A stretch of DNA of 64,000 nt from Stenotrophomonas sp. SAU14A_NAIMI4_5 (GCF_003086795.1 NZ_CP026003.1:2314777-2378776); one strand, 5' to 3'; shown: positions 37,163 to 45,825, counted from the first letter of the stretch. The notes: generated by a model from the letters alone, not told the origin. Made by a program: numbers and translations.

Positions 37163-38812
37163 ATGTCATCGACCCCCGCCGCACACCCGTCCGCCGTCGA
37201 GGCGCACGCCTATCCGCTGCTGATCAAGCAGCTGCTGCTCACGCCACTGGCGGTGAACCCCGGGCAGGAAATCGTCTACGGCGACAACGTGCGCTTCGAC
37301 TACCGCACCCTGCAGGCGCGCATCGGCCAGCTGGCCGGCCTGCTCACCTCGCTGGGGGTGAAGCCCGGCGACACCGTGGCGGTGATGGACTGGGACAGCA
37401 ACCGCTACCTGGAGAGCTACTTCGCGGTGCCGATGATCGGCGCTGTGCTGATGATGGTGAACATCCGCCTGGCGCCGGAGCAGATTGCCTACACACTCAA
37501 TCACAGCGGTGCGCGGGTGATCCTCGCCAACCGCGAGTTCCTGCCGATGCTGGCCGCCATCGAGGAGCACCTGCCCGACCTGCGCACCCGCATCCTGCTC
37601 GACGATGCCGAGGGCGAACTGCCCGCCGGTTTCGTGACCGAGTACGAGGCCGGCCTGCGCGCTGCCACGCCCGTCACGGCGTTCCCGGACTTCGACGAGA
37701 ACACCCGCGCGACCGTGTTCTATACCACCGGCACCACCGGACTGCCGAAAGGCGTGTATTTCAGCCACCGGCAGCTGGTGCTGCATTCGCTGGCGGCGAT
37801 GGCGGCGCTGGGCAGCGCGGCCAGCCAGGGGCGCATGCATCGCGGCGACGTGTACATGCCGATCACCCCGATGTTCCATGTGCATGCGTGGGGCGTGCCC
37901 TACGTGGCGACCCTGATGGGCATCAAGCAGGTCTATCCGGGCCGTTACCTGCCCGGCAACCTGCTGGCCCTGATCGACCGCGAGAAGGTGACGTTCTCCC
38001 ACTGCGTGCCTACCATCCTGCACATGCTGCTGGAACACCCCAGCGCGGCACAGATCGACCTGAGCCAGTGGAAGGTGATCATCGGCGGCGCGGCCCTGCC
38101 ACGGGCACTGGCGCAGCGTGCGCTGGCGCTGGGCGTCGACATCTTCGGGGGGTATGGCATGTCCGAGACCTGCCCGCTGTTGACGCTGGCGTAGATCGAT
38201 GTGGACGCGCTGGACGATGCGGAGGAGGAACTCTCGCTGCGGACCAAGGCGGGCATTCCGGTGCCGCTGGTGGACCTGCGCATCGTCGAACCAGAGATGC
38301 AGGACGTGGCCCACGACGGCGTCGCCACGGGTGAGGTGGTGGTGCGCGCGCCCTGGCTGACCCAGGGCTACCTGCACAACCCTGATGCATCGGCCGCGCT
38401 GTGGGCCGGTGGTTACCTGCACACCGGGGATATCGGCAACATCGATGCCGGTGGCTACCTGCGGGTGACCGACCGCATCAAGGATGTGATCAAGACCGGT
38501 GGCGAATGGATCTCTTCGCTGGCACTGGAGGACATCATCGCCCTGCACCCGGCAGTGAACGAGGTGGCGGTGATCGGTATCGCCGACACGAAATGGGGCG
38601 AGCGCCCCCTGCCCCTGGTGGTGCGGCATGCAGGACGCGAGGTGAGCGAGGCCGAGATCATCGAGCTGATCGCCGCGCGCAGCCGTGCGGGTGATCTTTC
38701 CCGCTATGCGATTCCCGAACGGGTTGCGTTCGTGGAGTCGCTGGAACGAACCAGCGTGGGCAAGATCAACAAGAAGAAGCTGCGCGGGCTGCATGACCCA
38801 AGCACCGTCTGA
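37163..38812 (+). pseudogene. Fatty-acyl-CoA ligase (AMP-forming) interrupted by an in-frame amber codon
   Basis: AMP-binding (ANL) enzyme. Before the stop: YTTGTTGLPKGVYFSHRQLV (P-loop), PMFHVHAWG, and GGYGMSETCPLLTLA (adenylate/Mg motif). Then TAG at 38192-38194. The same frame continues without loss of length: IVEPEMQDV, HTGDIGNIDAGGYLRVTDRIKDVIKTGGEWIS, and the catalytic Lys in TSVGKINKKKL. The match to one ~549-codon gene suggests a point change, most simply CAG (Gln) to TAG. The truncated 343-residue product would lack the hinge and C-terminal domain and so could not complete CoA transfer. Start ATG at 37163. It is divergent from the CrbR-like regulator, which probably controls it. Confidence 0.87.
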
Positions 38813-38843
38813 CGCCAACCAAACCGCGTGGACCGGCCGGTTC

Positions 38844-38907
38844 ATCCACGCATGGCGTGGATCTACCAAGGCGGAACTCCCTCAGTAGATCCACGCCGTG
38901 CGTGGAT
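38844..38907. repeat. Facing pair of SMAG/REP palindromes (REPIN-like)
   Basis: Left palindrome ATCCACGC ATG GCGTGGAT (38844-38862) followed by CTACC. Right palindrome ATCCACGC CGT GCGTGGAT (38889-38907) preceded by GTAG. The tetranucleotides face each other across about 20 bases, the layout of a mobile REP doublet. Lies between the ligase and the TonB receptor gene. Confidence 0.75.
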
Positions 38908-38921
38908 GCGTTCCGTGCAAC

Positions 38922-38960
38922 GGGGTCGGAGCCCTTTCCTGCGGAAAGGGATCCGACCCC
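38922..38960. terminator. Long hairpin after the TonB receptor and ligase genes
   Basis: A near-perfect 18-bp stem (GGGGTCGGA-x-CCCTTTCC / GGAAAGGG-x-TCCGACCCC) with a 3-base loop, in the gap between two convergent genes. It is a probable bidirectional terminator; the sequence also looks like a dispersed Stenotrophomonas repeat. Confidence 0.7.
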
Positions 38961-38968
38961 TGCCCTGC

Positions 38969-41329
38969 TTACAGGAAGTCGTAGCTCAGGGTGAGGCGCA
39001 CGTTGCGGCCCGGCTGCGACCAGCGGCCGATGCCATCAGGGCTGGTTGCACCCTGGAAGATCGCGGTACCTGCACCCGCCGTACGCACGCGGTTCCACAG
39101 GTAATACTCCTTGTTGAACACGTTGTAGACGCCGGCCGTCAGGTTGATCTTCGGGGTGATGGCGTAGCTGCCGAACACATCCAGCAGGGTGTACTCGCGC
39201 GCCTTGTAGGCGTAGACCGGCACCACTTCAACGCCGTAGCTGCCGTTGGTGATGCTCTTGCCGTAGTCCGACGGATCCTTGCGCTGCTGGTGGGTGATGT
39301 TGGCGGTGACGCTCCAGCGGCGCGACGGCGCGTTGTAGGTCAGGCCGCCCACGGCCTTGGCCGGGATGATGCTGGCCAGCGGCTCGCCGTCGTTGTCGGT
39401 GCCTTCGTTGTACGAGTAGGCCACGCGGGCCAGCCAGTCATCGGCCAGCAGCCACATGCCTTCGGCTTCCACGCCCTTCACTTCCACGTCGCCGCGGTTG
39501 ATCGGCATGGTGTAGGTGTAGCCGTTGCTGACCACGCCGCGACTGTTGCGGTACTGGATGCCTTCGTCGGCCAGGTACTGGGCGGTGTCGATGAAGTTGC
39601 TGTACTTGTCACGGAACACCGACACGCCAACGCGCAGGCGATCGCTCTGGAAGCGCCAGCCCATTTCCAGGTTCAGGCTGCGCTCGGCGTCCAGGTCCGG
39701 GTTGCTCCGGCCATCGGGCAACGACACGGTAGCGCCGTCGGACACGCGGGTGTAGTCGGTGCTGGACGCGCTGCCGTACATGTCATTCACGCCCGGCGCG
39801 CGGAAGCCGCGGCCGCCCTGCACCCACAGCGACTGGGTGTCGGTGAACTTGAATTCGGCGCCCAGGTTCCAGGTTGGCGAAGAGAACTTGGAGACGCCGA
39901 CGCTGCCTGCGTCGTCCTCGTAGCCCGACTGGCCATTGCCACCGGCCGAGGTCTCCGGGGTGTACTTGTAGCTGTCGTAGCGCAGGCCGCCGGTCAGGCT
40001 GAGGCGGTCGTCGAGCAGGCGCACGCGGTCACGCACGTAGGCGGTCAGGTCGGTCTCGCGGGTGTCCGGCCACAGCGACGGATCGGTATCGCGGGTGAAC
40101 AGGCTGCCATCGTTGCCCCAGCGCGAGTCCACGGAGTTCCAGTGGATTTTCGCCTGCTGCCAGGCGGCACCGTAGACGATGTCATGGCGCAGGCCGGCGG
40201 CTTCAAGGCTCTTGTCGAAGTCCAGGGCGACGCGGTTGCGCTTCTGCGTGTCCCAGCGGTTTTCCTGGCGCGAGCACGGATCGGTGGTCGAGCAGCGGGT
40301 GCCATAGGTGGCCGCGGTGCCGTTGGCCACCAGCACGTTGGTCTGGCCCTGGATGTAGTTCTTCTGGTAGTCGGCGGTGGCTTCCATGCTGTCGAACAGC
40401 GCGTTGTCCGCGCGCCAGGTGTACTTCAGGCCGTAGCGGTCGCGATCGCTGCGGTCTTCGGCGCTGCGGAAGAAGTACGAACCGGTACCATCGCTGCGGG
40501 TCCAGTTGTCGACATCGTTGGTGGAGCGGGCGCGCTCATACACCACGCCCAGGGTCTGGGTGTCGGTGGCCAGGAAGTTGACCTTGAACAGCAGGTTGTC
40601 GCTCTCGCGGTCGACCGGATCGGGCGTGCGGCGGCCCGGGCCAAGGCGATCGATGGTGGTGTCGTACCAGGATTCGGTCTCGTGGCCATCGCGCTTGGTG
40701 TAGACCAGCAGCGACTCGAACCTGCCGGTGCGGTTGGCCAGGGTCAGCGAACCCATGTTCTCGTCGCTGGAACCGGTGTAGCCGTACTTCACCGAACCGA
40801 AGCTGTCGTTGCCGCTGGCCTTGAGGAAGTCGGCCGGGTCCTTGGTGGTGAACATCACCGCGCCGCTGAGCGCACCGCTGCCGGCGGTGATCGCGTCGGC
40901 ACCCTTGATGATCTCCACCGTCTTCACTGCTTCCAGATCGACGCTGCCGCGGCCGGAACGGAAGAATTCATAGGGCTGGTAGGTGCCCGGGTCCATGCTC
41001 TGCGGGAAGCTCAGGCCGTCCAGGGTGATGGACACGCGGTCGGCTTCCATGCCGCGGATGTTGAAGCCGTTGAAACCGGCGCGACCGAGATCGACCATTT
41101 CCACGCCGGGCACGTACCGGATGGCGTCCTCCATGCTCTGCGCTCCCTGCTGCTGCAGGTTCTTGGCCGACAGCGTGGTGACGTTCTGGTTGTCGGATTT
41201 CTTGCGCGTCTCGGTCACCTGGATGGTGTCGAGGGTGCTGTCGGCTTCAAGCGTGGCCGCACGGGCGAGGGCCGGCACGGCGAGGCTGGTGGCGACGGCC
41301 AGGGCCAGCAGTGAGGGTTGCAGTTTCAT
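38969..41329 (-). CDS. TonB-dependent receptor, haem/haemoglobin-transferrin type, 786 aa
   Basis: Signal peptide MKLQPSLLALAVATSLAVPALA. The plug domain has the TonB box-like TIQVTETRKKSD, SMEDAIRYVPGVEMVDLG and FNIRGMEADRVSITLDGL. The beta barrel ends with VRLTLSYDFL, whose terminal hydrophobic residues fit BamA recognition. The plug resembles the TonB-dependent haemoglobin/transferrin/lactoferrin family, so iron or haem import is likely. It is the last gene of the minus-strand run DUF4198, EF-hand, ApbE-DUF2271, receptor, whose start carries a Fur-like box. A 126-bp gap separates it from the ApbE gene. Confidence 0.88.
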   Translation of the reverse strand: MKLQPSLLALAVATSLAVPALARAATLEADSTLDTIQVTETRKKSDNQNVTTLSAKNLQQQGAQSMEDAIRYVPGVEMVDLGRAGFNGFNIRGMEADRVSITLDGLSFPQSMDPGTYQPYEFFRSGRGSVDLEAVKTVEIIKGADAITAGSGALSGAVMFTTKDPADFLKASGNDSFGSVKYGYTGSSDENMGSLTLANRTGRFESLLVYTKRDGHETESWYDTTIDRLGPGRRTPDPVDRESDNLLFKVNFLATDTQTLGVVYERARSTNDVDNWTRSDGTGSYFFRSAEDRSDRDRYGLKYTWRADNALFDSMEATADYQKNYIQGQTNVLVANGTAATYGTRCSTTDPCSRQENRWDTQKRNRVALDFDKSLEAAGLRHDIVYGAAWQQAKIHWNSVDSRWGNDGSLFTRDTDPSLWPDTRETDLTAYVRDRVRLLDDRLSLTGGLRYDSYKYTPETSAGGNGQSGYEDDAGSVGVSKFSSPTWNLGAEFKFTDTQSLWVQGGRGFRAPGVNDMYGSASSTDYTRVSDGATVSLPDGRSNPDLDAERSLNLEMGWRFQSDRLRVGVSVFRDKYSNFIDTAQYLADEGIQYRNSRGVVSNGYTYTMPINRGDVEVKGVEAEGMWLLADDWLARVAYSYNEGTDNDGEPLASIIPAKAVGGLTYNAPSRRWSVTANITHQQRKDPSDYGKSITNGSYGVEVVPVYAYKAREYTLLDVFGSYAITPKINLTAGVYNVFNKEYYLWNRVRTAGAGTAIFQGATSPDGIGRWSQPGRNVRLTLSYDFL

Positions 41330-41455
41330 CGGGAACTCCGCAGTTGTGGAAGGTGGTTGTGCCCGTGGGCGATGTGGCCCGGGGCGTTCCTGGCTGCGGA
41401 GCGCCGGGGTGCGGCGCGGTCTGCGTTGCTGGGAGTAATCGGGAATGGGGTGTGG

Positions 41456-42907
41456 CTAGGGCCTGGAGACCTGCAGGCTGCCGATCTCGCTGCTGCCTTG
41501 CGCCTTGGCGGGAAGACCGCCGCCCTGGCCGGTATCGAACGGCACGGACAGGAATTCGTGCCCCCCGCCCTGCCGCGCGGCCTCGACCTGCACGCGGTAC
41601 GCACCCGGCGGCAGCGCCTGGCCGCGATCATCGCGACCATCCCAGGCCACCGAATAGCGCCCGGGCATGCGGGTCGGCCGGGCGATGCCCTGGATGGCCG
41701 GCAGATCGTCGCGGCCGTAGTGGCGCCACCACTGCGGCAGATCCTGCAGATAGCGGGAGCGCTCGCCCAGCACCAGCAGCTGGCGCACCGGGCTGCCATC
41801 CTCGCGGGCGATCCACATCGCCAGATACGGCGCGTGATAGCGCTCGCTGGCGAGGTTGGGCACCTGGTAATCGATGACCAGCTGCTCAGGCGCAGTGGCT
41901 GCACCGTCTGTGGCCGCCAACAGGGCCGGCCAGCGCTGCGAGGCGAAGGCGGTACCGGTGTCGCTGAGGATGAGTGCGGCGACGTCCGGCATCGCATCGG
42001 CCAGTTCCAGCCCGGAGCGGATCGGCATCACCGACAGCGCAGTGGCCAGCGCATCGGCGCTGCTCGCATCGGGCGCCACCACCGTCGCCGACGGTGCGAA
42101 CTGCATGGGCCAGCCCGACCAGGGGTCGAGAATGTGGCTGTACTGGCGACGGCCCACCGTGTAGCCCCGAGTCGCATGGCCGCTGGCCGCGATGGCCTGC
42201 GAGCGCAGCGCCACGGTGGCGAGCACGGGCCGGTTGTCACGCGGTGCGCGGGCATCGGCCACGCCCACCGGCCAGGGCTGCCCTGCCCCGCTGGCCTGCC
42301 AGTAACGGGCATCGCCGCCGATATCCAGGCCGATCGCGGTGGCGGCAGGTGCCGCTGCACGCGCGGCGGCAAGGGCGCGATCGATGATGTAACCCTTGGC
42401 GAGGGCAACGACATCGAACACCACTGCCTGCGGACGGGTCACCGGCGCGCGGTCATCAAGGCTGACGTCGGCATTGGCCGCAGCCGATGCCAATGCGCGC
42501 AGTTCCTCGCGCGTCGGCAGCGCGCCGCTCTCCTGGGCCTGCCGCCAACGCCGTGCCAGCGTACCCAGGCGGCAGCTGAAAAGCCCCTCAGTACGTGCCC
42601 GCCATTCCTCGCACAGACGCAGCACGGCGCGCAGATCGCCGGACAGTTGCTGCGGCGCGTTGCTGGCATTGAAGCGGCTGAGCTCGCTGTCCGCGCGCCA
42701 GCGGCTGAGCACGGCATCCAGTCGCTCGATCTCGGCCAGCGCCGCACGCTGGGCAGCCGCCGCCTGCGCTGCAGGTGCGTCGATGCGCAGGTCCAGCGAG
42801 GTGCCGAGCACATCGTCGCGGTGCAGTTCGGCAGCGCTGGCGCTGCCGGCATGCAGTCCGCACAGCGTTACGCAGGTCGCCAGCAGCAGGTTGGAAAAGG
42901 ACGTCAT
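41456..42907 (-). CDS. apbE: Exported FAD:protein FMN transferase (ApbE) fused to DUF2271, 483 aa
   Basis: Signal peptide (LLLATCVTLCGLHAGSASA). ApbE domain at ~25-320: VLSRWRADSELSRFNA, FDVVALAKGYIID, GLDIGGDARYWQ and GYTVGRRQYSHILDP. ApbE attaches FMN to a Ser/Thr of periplasmic proteins. Residues ~335-480 (APYLAMWIAREDGSPVRQLLVL ... YSVAWDGRDDRGQALPPGAYRVQVEAAR) form a DUF2271 unit, a periplasmic domain usually found in PepSY/iron-reductase loci. The fusion suggests flavinylation of a partner in periplasmic electron transfer linked to iron uptake. No FMN-bind acceptor protein is seen nearby. The Met at 42907 opens the signal peptide; the frame to 42943 is less likely. Confidence 0.85.
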   Translation of the reverse strand: MTSFSNLLLATCVTLCGLHAGSASAAELHRDDVLGTSLDLRIDAPAAQAAAAQRAALAEIERLDAVLSRWRADSELSRFNASNAPQQLSGDLRAVLRLCEEWRARTEGLFSCRLGTLARRWRQAQESGALPTREELRALASAAANADVSLDDRAPVTRPQAVVFDVVALAKGYIIDRALAAARAAAPAATAIGLDIGGDARYWQASGAGQPWPVGVADARAPRDNRPVLATVALRSQAIAASGHATRGYTVGRRQYSHILDPWSGWPMQFAPSATVVAPDASSADALATALSVMPIRSGLELADAMPDVAALILSDTGTAFASQRWPALLAATDGAATAPEQLVIDYQVPNLASERYHAPYLAMWIAREDGSPVRQLLVLGERSRYLQDLPQWWRHYGRDDLPAIQGIARPTRMPGRYSVAWDGRDDRGQALPPGAYRVQVEAARQGGGHEFLSVPFDTGQGGGLPAKAQGSSEIGSLQVSRP

Positions 42908-42990
42908 CGAGGGCTCGATCAGGCACGGGGCCTCCCGGACCACCTGATGCAGGCGGCCCGGTCAGCAGAAAGAACAACGGTTGCAACGAC

Positions 42991-43012
42991 GGGTCACCCG
43001 CGCGGGTGACCC
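42991..43012. terminator. Perfect 22-bp palindrome between the EF-hand and apbE genes
   Basis: Perfect inverted repeat (GGGTCACCCGC / GCGGGTGACCC, no loop). On the minus strand it lies 7 bp after the EF-hand stop and 84 bp before apbE, followed by a moderately T-rich stretch. It may attenuate downstream expression within the operon; it could also be a protein-binding site. Confidence 0.5.
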
Positions 43013-43018
43013 GGGCAA

Positions 43019-43924
43019 TCAACGGCGCGGTGCGGGTGCCGGCACCTTGGCGTCGGCCGCATCGACCACGCCATCCTTGTTGCGGTCGGCGGTTTCGAAC
43101 AGTCGCTTGCCCGACACCTGGTACTCGGCGAAGGTCATGTGGCCATCCTTGTCACCGTCCAGCACGCCAAAGCGCACGTGCACCTGGCGGTCGCCGCCCT
43201 GGTCCAGCGCATCGATGCGGCGGTCCACGCGGGTCTCGAACTCGGCCAGGTACTCATCCAGGCTCAGCTGGCCATCGCCACTGCTGTCGGTGCGGGCGAA
43301 CTGCGCATCGCGCACGCGCTGGTACTCGGCGCGGTCGACCTTGCCGTCACCGTTCTCGTCGTACAGCTCGAGGAAGCCGGCCGCGGTGTGGCTGGTCGGC
43401 ATACCCAGGCGGCTGCGCTGCTGGTTGTCGAAGCGCTGCGCGCCGGCCGCGGTCTTCGCTTCGCGCTGCGGTGCGGCCTTGGCATCCGCGCCCTTGCTGG
43501 CCAGCGCCTTCTGCCCACCCTGCCAGGTCTTCTCACCGGCGGCATCGAACTCGGCGCGCGAGACCTGGCCATTCCTGTCGGTGTCCAGCGCAGCGAAACG
43601 GGCCTTGGTCTGCTCGACCTGGGCGGCGCGTTCGCGCTCGATCTCGGCGGCCACGCGGGCATCGAACTCGGCCACGTATTCGGCTTCTTCGATGGTGCCG
43701 TTCTTGTCGGTATCGGTGGCGTCGAAGCGGGTGCGGCGGAAGGTCTCGAACTCGTCCCAGGTCACGCGGCCATCGCCGTTGTCATCGTGCTCGGCGATGA
43801 AGGCCAGCACGTTGTTGCCGTGGCCTCCCACCAGCGGACGCGGGCCGGGCGCGGTCTGTGCGGAGACAGCGGAAGAAAGCAGCAGCGCGGCAACGCACGC
43901 ACTGGCAAGCACGGTGGTTTTCAT
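43019..43924 (-). CDS. Exported calcium-binding protein with seven EF-hand loops, 301 aa
   Basis: Signal peptide (VLASACVAALLLSSAVSAQ). Seven DxDxDG-type loops follow: DDNGDGRVTWDEF, DTDKNGTIEEAEY, DTDRNGQVSRAEF, DENGDGKVDRAEY, DSSGDGQLSLDEY, DGDKDGHMTFAEY and DRNKDGVVDAADA. Between loops lie charged helices, some of them KTQ/R-rich. It should bind several Ca2+ ions in the periplasm. It is 30 bp after the DUF4198 gene in the same operon as ApbE and the TonB receptor. A role as a calcium-responsive scaffold in the system is inference. Confidence 0.88.
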   Translation of the reverse strand: MKTTVLASACVAALLLSSAVSAQTAPGPRPLVGGHGNNVLAFIAEHDDNGDGRVTWDEFETFRRTRFDATDTDKNGTIEEAEYVAEFDARVAAEIERERAAQVEQTKARFAALDTDRNGQVSRAEFDAAGEKTWQGGQKALASKGADAKAAPQREAKTAAGAQRFDNQQRSRLGMPTSHTAAGFLELYDENGDGKVDRAEYQRVRDAQFARTDSSGDGQLSLDEYLAEFETRVDRRIDALDQGGDRQVHVRFGVLDGDKDGHMTFAEYQVSGKRLFETADRNKDGVVDAADAKVPAPAPRR

Positions 43925-43954
43925 GTCGACCTCGAAGGCGGTGTTACGGGGAAA

Positions 43955-44752
43955 TCAGGGATTCAGCACGCGGAACGAGAGCGTGACGCTGTTGCTGTAC
44001 TCGGCCACCGGCGCGCCGGCGGGCGCAGCGGTGCGGTGGCGGGTCAGCGCGATCCAGGTGCCGGCTGCGGACAGCGGCAAGCGCACGTGCCCGGCGGCAT
44101 CACTCTTCAGGTTGACCACCTGCGGCGTGCGGTCCGAGCTCCACACCGCCTCGGTGACTTCCACGGCCTGGTCGGCCAGCGGCTTGCCGTCGTACTGCAC
44201 GATGAAATCGAAGGTCTCGCCCACGTACAGATCGTTGGGATGGGTGACCGGTACCAGCTCCACGCCCTTGTTGCGCGGCGCCAGCGCGGCGCGGTCGGGA
44301 TTGCCGACGGTGACGTAGCTGTCGGCCTGGGTGAGCGACTGGAAATCGGAGATCACCTTGGCACCGGTCGGAATCTTCACCGCCGGGTCGCGCGAACTCT
44401 CGCGCTTGCCATTCTGTTCCCAGGTGCGGAACAGCGCACCCAGGCGCGGGCCGGTGCTGAGGCGGTAGGTGCCCGTGCCTGCCGGCAGCGTGTACTCGGC
44501 CACGGTGCGGGTCTTCATCACCTGCGAGGCCAGCGGCGCCTGCTTGCCATCCGGGCCGGTCACGGTGAACTGGCTGTCATCGAACGCGGTTTCAGGGACG
44601 AAGAAGGTCTCGGCGAACGAGGCGTCGATGGCAACGGTCTGCCCTGCACGCGGCGCGAAGTTGCTGGGCACCAGATAGGGCGTATGGGCGTGTGCCGGCA
44701 GGGATGCAGCCATCGCCAGCGCGGCGGCGGCGAGCAGGGAAAGAGTCTTCAT
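43955..44752 (-). CDS. Exported DUF4198 protein, 265 aa
   Basis: Signal peptide MKTLSLLAAAALAMAASLPA followed by HAHTPYLVPSNF, a His-rich mature start typical of DUF4198. The rest is beta-rich: SFAETFFVPETAFDD, TLPAGTGTYRLSTGPRLG and VGETFDFIVQYDGKPLADQAVEV. Members are predicted periplasmic proteins associated with nickel/cobalt or iron uptake loci. First gene of the Fur-marked operon. The predicted Ig-like C-terminal half and the metal are unverified. Confidence 0.85.
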   Translation of the reverse strand: MKTLSLLAAAALAMAASLPAHAHTPYLVPSNFAPRAGQTVAIDASFAETFFVPETAFDDSQFTVTGPDGKQAPLASQVMKTRTVAEYTLPAGTGTYRLSTGPRLGALFRTWEQNGKRESSRDPAVKIPTGAKVISDFQSLTQADSYVTVGNPDRAALAPRNKGVELVPVTHPNDLYVGETFDFIVQYDGKPLADQAVEVTEAVWSSDRTPQVVNLKSDAAGHVRLPLSAAGTWIALTRHRTAAPAGAPVAEYSNSVTLSFRVLNP

Positions 44753-44826
44753 GGGGCCTTCGTGTCGGTGAGCGTGGGCGCTGGCGAGACGAAGGTCCGG
44801 GGCTGGCGGACGGAATGCTATGCCAA

Positions 44827-44842
44827 ATGAGATTAGTTATCA
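44827..44842. promoter_or_regulatory. Fur-like box upstream of the DUF4198 operon
   Basis: ATGAGATTAGTTATCA; on the other strand TGATAACTAATCTCAT. It differs by one base from the box at 53689-53704 in front of the siderophore receptor. It stands 75-90 bp before the DUF4198 start. Resemblance to the AT-rich Fur consensus is by eye. Confidence 0.6.
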
Positions 44843-44897
44843 ATTGGTGAAATCTGGCGAAATGTATCACCGGGCATCGCAGTTCACCGCCCCGCCC

Positions 44898-45146
44898 TCA
44901 GCGCACGTTGCCGAGGGCGACCAGGAAACCGATCAATGCCAGCCCATAGCCGGCCAGCAGTGCGCCGCCGACAAGCCTTCGCTTGGGTCCGCCCACCGCA
45001 ATCGACAGGATGACGCAGGCGATGGACGCCGCCGCACCGAGCAGAAATGCCTGGAACAACCCATTGCCGCCGAGAGACCCGCGCCAGGCCAGGAACCCGG
45101 CGCATGCCAGTGCGATGGCCGCTGCCAAGGCCCAGAGAATCTTCAT
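44898..45146 (-). CDS. Small membrane protein, copy 1 (A), 82 aa
   Basis: Three hydrophobic helices: WALAAAIALACAGFLAW, LFQAFLLGAAASIACVILSI and LAGYGLALIGFLVAL. Charged loops (RGSLGGNG, GGPKRRLV) separate them. No family recognised. The copy at 45549-45797 is 72/82 identical by eye. A GGGGTGA stretch sits upstream of the ATG at 45146 (the minus strand reads AGGTGACCCC). It follows gene B by 28 bp, so the A/B pair was duplicated as a unit. Confidence 0.75.
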   Translation of the reverse strand: MKILWALAAAIALACAGFLAWRGSLGGNGLFQAFLLGAAASIACVILSIAVGGPKRRLVGGALLAGYGLALIGFLVALGNVR

Positions 45147-45174
45147 GGGGTCACCTGGGATTCGCTCCGGATGG

Positions 45175-45465
45175 CTATGCGCGCACCAGCGCCATCCACC
45201 GGTAGCCCACATACACGGCACCGGCGGCAATGGGCAGCAGGCTGATCCAGACCGGCAGTTTCAGCACGAAGAACAGCACGACGCTGGCGACCAGTACCAC
45301 GACCGAAACCGCGATCACCCAGCCGTTGAACACCACGACATCGGCCGCGTCCTCATCCCAGCGGTTGGACGGCCGCCCCTTCACGGCGCGATGGCGGCGC
45401 AGCATCCAGACATCGATGAAGAAGTCCGCGATGCCTTCCAGCAGGTCCCCGATGAAGCCAGACAT
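45175..45465 (-). CDS. Small membrane protein, full-length copy (B), 96 aa
   Basis: An N-terminal amphipathic helix (MSGFIGDLLEGIADFFIDV) precedes a basic RRHRAVKGRPSNRWDEDAAD segment and two hydrophobic helices (VVFNGWVIAVSVVVLVASV, VWISLLPIAAGAVYVGY). No family recognised. Start ATG at 45465 rather than the TTG at 45471, because AAGGA is six bases upstream. The first 23 codons recur in the truncated copy at 45826-45900. Confidence 0.72.
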   Translation of the reverse strand: MSGFIGDLLEGIADFFIDVWMLRRHRAVKGRPSNRWDEDAADVVVFNGWVIAVSVVVLVASVVLFFVLKLPVWISLLPIAAGAVYVGYRWMALVRA

Positions 45466-45548
45466 GTTCAATCCTTGAGCGTCGGCGCGTGGTGCCGATC
45501 TTCAACGTCGACTGCGCTGGCCGTCAAGCGTGACCGCGCCGCCGCCCC

Positions 45549-45797
45549 TCAGCGAACATTGCCGACGGCGACCAGGAAGCCGATCAATGCCAGCCCGTAG
45601 CCGGCCAGCAGCAGGCCGGCGACAAGCCTTCGCCTGGGCCCGCCCATCGCAACCGACAGGATGACGCAGGCGATGGACGCTGCCGCGCCGAGTAGAAATG
45701 CCTGGAACAGCCCGCTACCGCCGACCGACCCGCGCCAGGCCAGGAACCCGGCGCATGCCAGTGCGATGGCGGCTGCAGTGGCCCAGAGAATGTTCAT
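45549..45797 (-). CDS. Small membrane protein, copy 2 (A'), 82 aa
   Basis: Paralogue of the gene at 44898-45146: same length and topology with ten substitutions, mostly conservative (for example Lys to Arg, Leu to Val). The two genes start exactly 651 bp apart, which sets the duplication unit. It is followed by a short spacer and then the truncated B'. Retention of an intact frame suggests it is still expressed or recently duplicated. Confidence 0.75.
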   Translation of the reverse strand: MNILWATAAAIALACAGFLAWRGSVGGSGLFQAFLLGAAASIACVILSVAMGGPRRRLVAGLLLAGYGLALIGFLVAVGNVR

Positions 45798-45825
45798 TGG
45801 ATCGCCTCGGCCCAGATATGGAGCG

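Noticed and set aside
38195..38812. The second half of the acyl-CoA ligase as an independent gene (possible GTG at 38201)
   Set aside because: No ribosome-binding site, and the frame and sequence continue the first half exactly, so it is one gene with a stop codon.
38828..41314. An 828-codon open frame on the plus strand opposite the TonB receptor
   Set aside because: It is the antisense shadow of a GC-rich gene: Val/Ala/His/Gly-rich translation, no motif, no ribosome-binding site, and the minus strand has full TonB-receptor homology.
43139..44830. A 563-codon plus-strand frame opposite the EF-hand and DUF4198 genes
   Set aside because: Shadow crossing two real genes and their gap; no motif.
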